Source: an uncultured Flavobacteriales bacterium (GTDB taxonomy: Bacteria > Bacteroidota > Bacteroidia > Flavobacteriales > BACL11). From it: DNA of 26,754 nt. A program made the translations under genes and the position numbers. The first letter of the stretch is position 1. Each line of letters opens with the position of its first letter. The notes beneath the pieces are model-generated. The model made no database searches, was not told where the DNA came from, and saw nothing but the letters and a program-made list of their open reading frames with translations. Where the stretch lies: the NCBI GenBank assembly GCA_913047525.1, contig CAJWUS010000004.1, positions 1 to 26,754 on the forward strand, in the 5' to 3' direction. Positions 23,775 to 26,754 of the stretch are shown piece after piece.

Positions 23775-25010
23775 TTATATTGTTGGCTCTGCAAGATACT
23801 GAATTAAACTATCTTTTACCAATTGGAAAGGTTCCTTACTTTGCTCTTTCATAGGTTCAGATGGAGGTAACTTTTCTTTATATGGATCAACTTGTCGGCC
23901 GTTTTTCCAGAACCTATAACAAACGTGCGGACCGGTAGCCAATCCTGTGCTGCCAACATATCCAATTACATCTCCTTGCTTTACGTTCACTCCTCTGCGA
24001 ATCCCAAATTTTATTTTTGACATGTGTAAATACTGAGTTGTGTAAGTATTATTATGCCTTATTTTTACATAATTTCCATTATTGCGTTTGTATCTTGCTT
24101 CAACAATTCTTCCATTTGCAGTAGATAAAATTGGGGTGCCTTTTGGGGCGGCATAATCTGTTCCTAAATGTGGCTTAACTCTGCCTGTTACTGGATGTCT
24201 CCTACGCTTACTATATTTAGAAGAAATTCTACTAAAATTAAGTGGGGCACGTAAAAATGCTTTTCTTAATGTTTTACTTCCCTCATCAAAATAATCGCCA
24301 AAATTTTTTCCTTCTTCTTTGAAATAAAAAGCATAAAATTTTTCCGATTGATGAGTAAATTTTGCAGCCCAAATTCTGCCAATTCCAACGAATTCATCTT
24401 CTACAAATCTCTCTTCATAAAAAACTTTAAATTTATCTCCTTTCTGAATGCGAAAGAAATCGATTGTCCAAGCGTAAATATTAGAAAGTTCCATCACTAG
24501 TGCTGGACTCATATTATTATCCATAATCGCATTCCATAATGATGAGGTGATTTCTCCTGATGCAGTTCTCATCCTGATTTCTATTTCTTTTTCTCCTCTG
24601 TAAACTTGAATTCCATCTCTTAAATCAAAAACTATATAGTTGGTTGCCGATTCTTCATAGATAAAACATTTTACTATTGCATTAGAATCTTTTGTGCAAA
24701 ACACAGTAAATGGTTGCCCAGCTTTTGCTCTTTTTACATCAAAAATTCCTTTTGATGCTTTTACTATTTTGTTAATTTGAGTATGGTTAATATGATTACG
24801 ATATAGTATTTCTCCTAAAACTTGTCCCGGTTTTATGATTCCTTTTGTCACCTGAAAAGAATCTGTAACAATGCCGTATTCTATTGTAGGACCAAAAGTT
24901 GTGCTGATATTAGTACTATCGCCATTTGCCTTATTGCATTTAGTAAAATTTAATGCCGTTAGCAGCAAGAGTAATCCTAAAAATAAAATGCTGAATAATC
25001 TTGTTTTCAT
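23775..25010 (-). CDS. M23 (LytM-type) family peptidase or LytM-like envelope protein
   Basis: 411 residues. The N-terminus MKTRLFSILFLGLLLLLTALNFTKC is a membrane anchor or signal peptide; the Cys at 25 is preceded by Lys, a poor lipobox. A helical/beta region (~40-260) includes an OapA/LysM-like start (KPGQVLGEILYRNHINHTQI). The LytM domain (~270-375) has H281 and D285 (HLGTDYAAPKGTP), H329 (TQYLHMSKI) and H362 (TGPHVCYRFWKNG). The usual HxH is HxC here: the position of the third zinc ligand is C364. Cys can bind zinc, so the enzyme may still be active, or it may be a regulatory LytM protein. M23 enzymes cut peptidoglycan cross-links. It is 42 bases after the DUF3108 gene and six before the large surface-protein gene, so likely co-transcribed with both. 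Confidence 0.88.
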   Translation of the reverse strand: MKTRLFSILFLGLLLLLTALNFTKCNKANGDSTNISTTFGPTIEYGIVTDSFQVTKGIIKPGQVLGEILYRNHINHTQINKIVKASKGIFDVKRAKAGQPFTVFCTKDSNAIVKCFIYEESATNYIVFDLRDGIQVYRGEKEIEIRMRTASGEITSSLWNAIMDNNMSPALVMELSNIYAWTIDFFRIQKGDKFKVFYEERFVEDEFVGIGRIWAAKFTHQSEKFYAFYFKEEGKNFGDYFDEGSKTLRKAFLRAPLNFSRISSKYSKRRRHPVTGRVKPHLGTDYAAPKGTPILSTANGRIVEARYKRNNGNYVKIRHNNTYTTQYLHMSKIKFGIRRGVNVKQGDVIGYVGSTGLATGPHVCYRFWKNGRQVDPYKEKLPPSEPMKEQSKEPFQLVKDSLIQYLAEPTI

Positions 25011-25052
25011 AGTCGCAATTTACAGAAAATAGAATAGGATATTCAAGACCAT

Positions 25053-25811
25053 TTAATCAGTTATTGACAATGGATTTTTCAAACCTTTAAATGAAGATAA
25101 TTCCGCTTTTATTGTGCCAACAATTATTTTAGTTTCCACTTTTATCATTAATTTATTTTCATCATCTGATATCCAAATTTTCATACTTTCCCCATCCTTA
25201 AAAACTCTTCCCTCTTGCAGTTGAGGGGTAAAAACCATACAGTTTATTTTTCCCCATTTTGTTTTAATAACCTCATTTTTTTCATATTTAATTTGCAAGG
25301 GATAAATTTCCTCATCCATAAAAACATTAAGTTTTACAATAGAATCTATTTGTACATTCTGATAATTGAGTAGTGCTCTTGAAAAATAAAATCCGGACAA
25401 CATATCTTGTGTTTGCTTTGGAATTTGATAAATAGAATCTTCAGCCAAAACTTCATTTTTTTCGTAGTTAAACAGATAGTTTTGTTTGATAATATAACCC
25501 ATTTCATTTACATTTCTGATAAAATGAATAGGAGATAAAGAAATGGGATTTACATAAGAAATATATTCGTCATACACTTTAAAAAATAAGCTAAAAAATG
25601 AATTCGTTTGGCCAATCCCTTCAAGATGAAAGCACTCCCTATTATTATGTTTTTCAATATTCTTGACTATAAGTGTTCCATGGCCAGCAGTAATGGGGCC
25701 ATAATGAATTCGGTAAGTACAACTTTCTCCTACTTTAAAAGGAAGATTATTTTGGGAAAAAATAAATAAGGGGCAAAGAATCAAAAAAAATAGAACCCTT
25801 TTTATTGTCAT
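25053..25811 (-). CDS. DUF3108 domain-containing periplasmic protein
   Basis: 252 residues. The signal peptide is MTIKRVLFFLILCPLFIFSQ. The mature protein opens with LPFKVGESCTYRIHYGPITAGHGTLIV, the DUF3108 signature (a GE.L.Y.i.YG...aG pattern), followed by a beta-rich body with SFFSLFFKVYDEYISYV, MLSGFYFSRALL and MKIWISDDENKLMIKVETKIIVGTIKAEL near the end. It has a predicted lipocalin-like or beta-sandwich fold in the periplasm. The biochemical function is not known for the family. It starts two bases after leuS and precedes the M23 gene; a DUF3108-M23 pairing fits an envelope role, but this is inference from position. Confidence 0.85.
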   Translation of the reverse strand: MTIKRVLFFLILCPLFIFSQNNLPFKVGESCTYRIHYGPITAGHGTLIVKNIEKHNNRECFHLEGIGQTNSFFSLFFKVYDEYISYVNPISLSPIHFIRNVNEMGYIIKQNYLFNYEKNEVLAEDSIYQIPKQTQDMLSGFYFSRALLNYQNVQIDSIVKLNVFMDEEIYPLQIKYEKNEVIKTKWGKINCMVFTPQLQEGRVFKDGESMKIWISDDENKLMIKVETKIIVGTIKAELSSFKGLKNPLSITD

Positions 25812-25813
25812 AT

Positions 25814-26754
25814 TTACATTACTATATTAATAATTCGCTTAAGCACTACAATTATCTTTTTAGGCGATTTTCCTTCTAAATAATGAGCTGTTTTTTCATG
25901 TTTAATTACCTCAACCTCCACTTGTTCTTTTGTCATTTCGGCAGGTAAAGTAATTTTAAATCGCATTTTACCGTTAAACGAAACAGGATAATTCACCTCA
26001 TTCTCCACCAAATAACTTGCGTTAAACTTTGGGAAATTAGCAGTCGTAACTGAAGTTTCATTTCCTAATTTTTGCCAAATCTCTTCCGAAATATGTGGTG
26101 CATAAGCAGAAAGCAGAATAGTAAAATCAAAAATAATTTCTCTGCTATTGCATTTTTGTTCGGTCAATTCATTTATGCAAATCATAAAGGTGCTCACCAC
26201 CGTGTTGAAAGAGTGACGCTCTATATCTTCTTCAACTTTTTTAATGGTTTTGTGTAAAGTTTTATAATTCTCTTTTGTTGGTGTTTCTGATGAAACCTCA
26301 AAGTTATTTTCTGCATCATGAACCAAACGCCAGAACTTACACAAAAAATTATGCACTCCGTTTATTCCCTTTACATCCCAAGGTTTAAATTGCTCTAGTG
26401 GTCCTAAAAACATTTCGTACAAACGCAAAGTGTCTGCCCCAAAATCATCTACCAATTTATCAGGAGTTTGTACATTATATTTTGATTTTGACATTTTCTC
26501 CACCTCATTCCCACATAAATATTTCCCGTCATCCTTTAAAATAAATTCTGCTTGTGAATATTCTTTTCTCCAGTTCTTAAATGCTTCAACATCAAGCACA
26601 TCATTATCAACTAAGGTGATATCCACATGTAATCGGCTTGTTTTGTATTCTTTCCTTTTATCAAAGCTTACAAAAATATTTGAGTCTTTTATTCTGTAAA
26701 CAAAGTTTGATCTGCCTAAAATCATTCCTTGATTTATCATCTTTTTAAAAGGCT
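25814..26754 (-). CDS. leuS: Leucyl-tRNA synthetase, C-terminal part
   Basis: Partial: the frame is open through the right edge of the window (residues PFKK precede the internal Met at 26740), so the N-terminal catalytic half lies outside. About 313 codons are visible. The class I signature KMSKSKYN is present (in EVEKMSKSKYNV), preceded by the end of the catalytic domain with a Bacteroidota-type insertion. It is followed by LVDDFGADTLRLYEMFLGPLEQ, then the anticodon-binding helices (VHNFLCKFWRLV, LLSAYAPHISEEIWQKLG), and the C-terminal domain ending KKIIVVLKRIINIVM. The enzyme charges tRNA-Leu in the cytosol. DUF3108 starts two bases downstream, so leuS probably heads or carries the transcript running through to the surface module. 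Confidence 0.95.
   Translation of the reverse strand, partial: PFKKMINQGMILGRSNFVYRIKDSNIFVSFDKRKEYKTSRLHVDITLVDNDVLDVEAFKNWRKEYSQAEFILKDDGKYLCGNEVEKMSKSKYNVQTPDKLVDDFGADTLRLYEMFLGPLEQFKPWDVKGINGVHNFLCKFWRLVHDAENNFEVSSETPTKENYKTLHKTIKKVEEDIERHSFNTVVSTFMICINELTEQKCNSREIIFDFTILLSAYAPHISEEIWQKLGNETSVTTANFPKFNASYLVENEVNYPVSFNGKMRFKITLPAEMTKEQVEVEVIKHEKTAHYLEGKSPKKIIVVLKRIINIVM

Noticed and set aside
23775..23800. TATCTTGC before the large surface-protein gene as a promoter
   Set aside because: It lacks the full TTTG end and a TTG at the right distance; the six-base gap to the M23 gene makes co-transcription more likely.
1..26754. Defence system, prophage, integrative element or biosynthetic cluster
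   Set aside because: No integrase, transposase, nuclease, toxin-antitoxin pair or clustered biosynthetic enzymes were recognised; gene content is housekeeping plus envelope/T9SS functions with even base composition.

Overview
The window is AT-rich, almost wholly coding bacterial chromosome from a member of the Bacteroidota. Four things support this: a type IX secretion system (T9SS) type A sorting tail at the left end, a gliding-type (type B) sorting tail next to a PorP/SprF-like protein at the right, a long SecA with a lineage-typical insertion, and promoter-like elements of the Bacteroidota form TTG-N16-18-TAnnTTTG. The order or family cannot be fixed from the sequence alone. The largest gap between genes is 122 bases (14643-14764). 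I see no tRNA, rRNA, CRISPR array, insertion sequence or phage gene.

Left, plus strand (1-6853): the 3' end of a T9SS type A cargo gene, a small SAM-dependent methyltransferase, a LolD/MacB-type ABC ATPase closely followed by a PduO-type cobalamin adenosyltransferase, a 73-residue DUF2795 protein, secA, and tag (3-methyladenine DNA glycosylase) overlapping the end of secA.

Centre, minus strand (6857-14642): a tightly packed run transcribed in the order pabB, tilS, a small PH-like membrane protein, dsbD, comM, M42 aminopeptidase. The first five are separated by -4 to +4 bases, while the M42 gene has its own candidate promoter. To the right are an isolated small, very acidic exported protein with a clear terminator, then lnt (minus) divergent from pssA-purS (plus).

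Right, minus strand (17651-26754): the 3' part of leuS, a DUF3108 protein, an M23/LytM-type peptidase, and a three-gene surface module (1244-residue type B T9SS cargo, PorP/SprF-like outer-membrane protein, PorE-like OmpA protein) joined by ATGA stop/start overlaps. By analogy with SprB/SprF, the PorP-like partner would serve export or surface attachment of the large protein, and the OmpA protein would anchor the assembly to peptidoglycan.

Most genes are conserved housekeeping genes. The parts most worth a second look are the surface module with its linked peptidase, the orphan acidic small protein, several genes whose -7-like element sits only 4-6 bases before the start codon, and the metal-ligand substitution in the M23 peptidase. 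I did not find a clearly new defence or mobile system.
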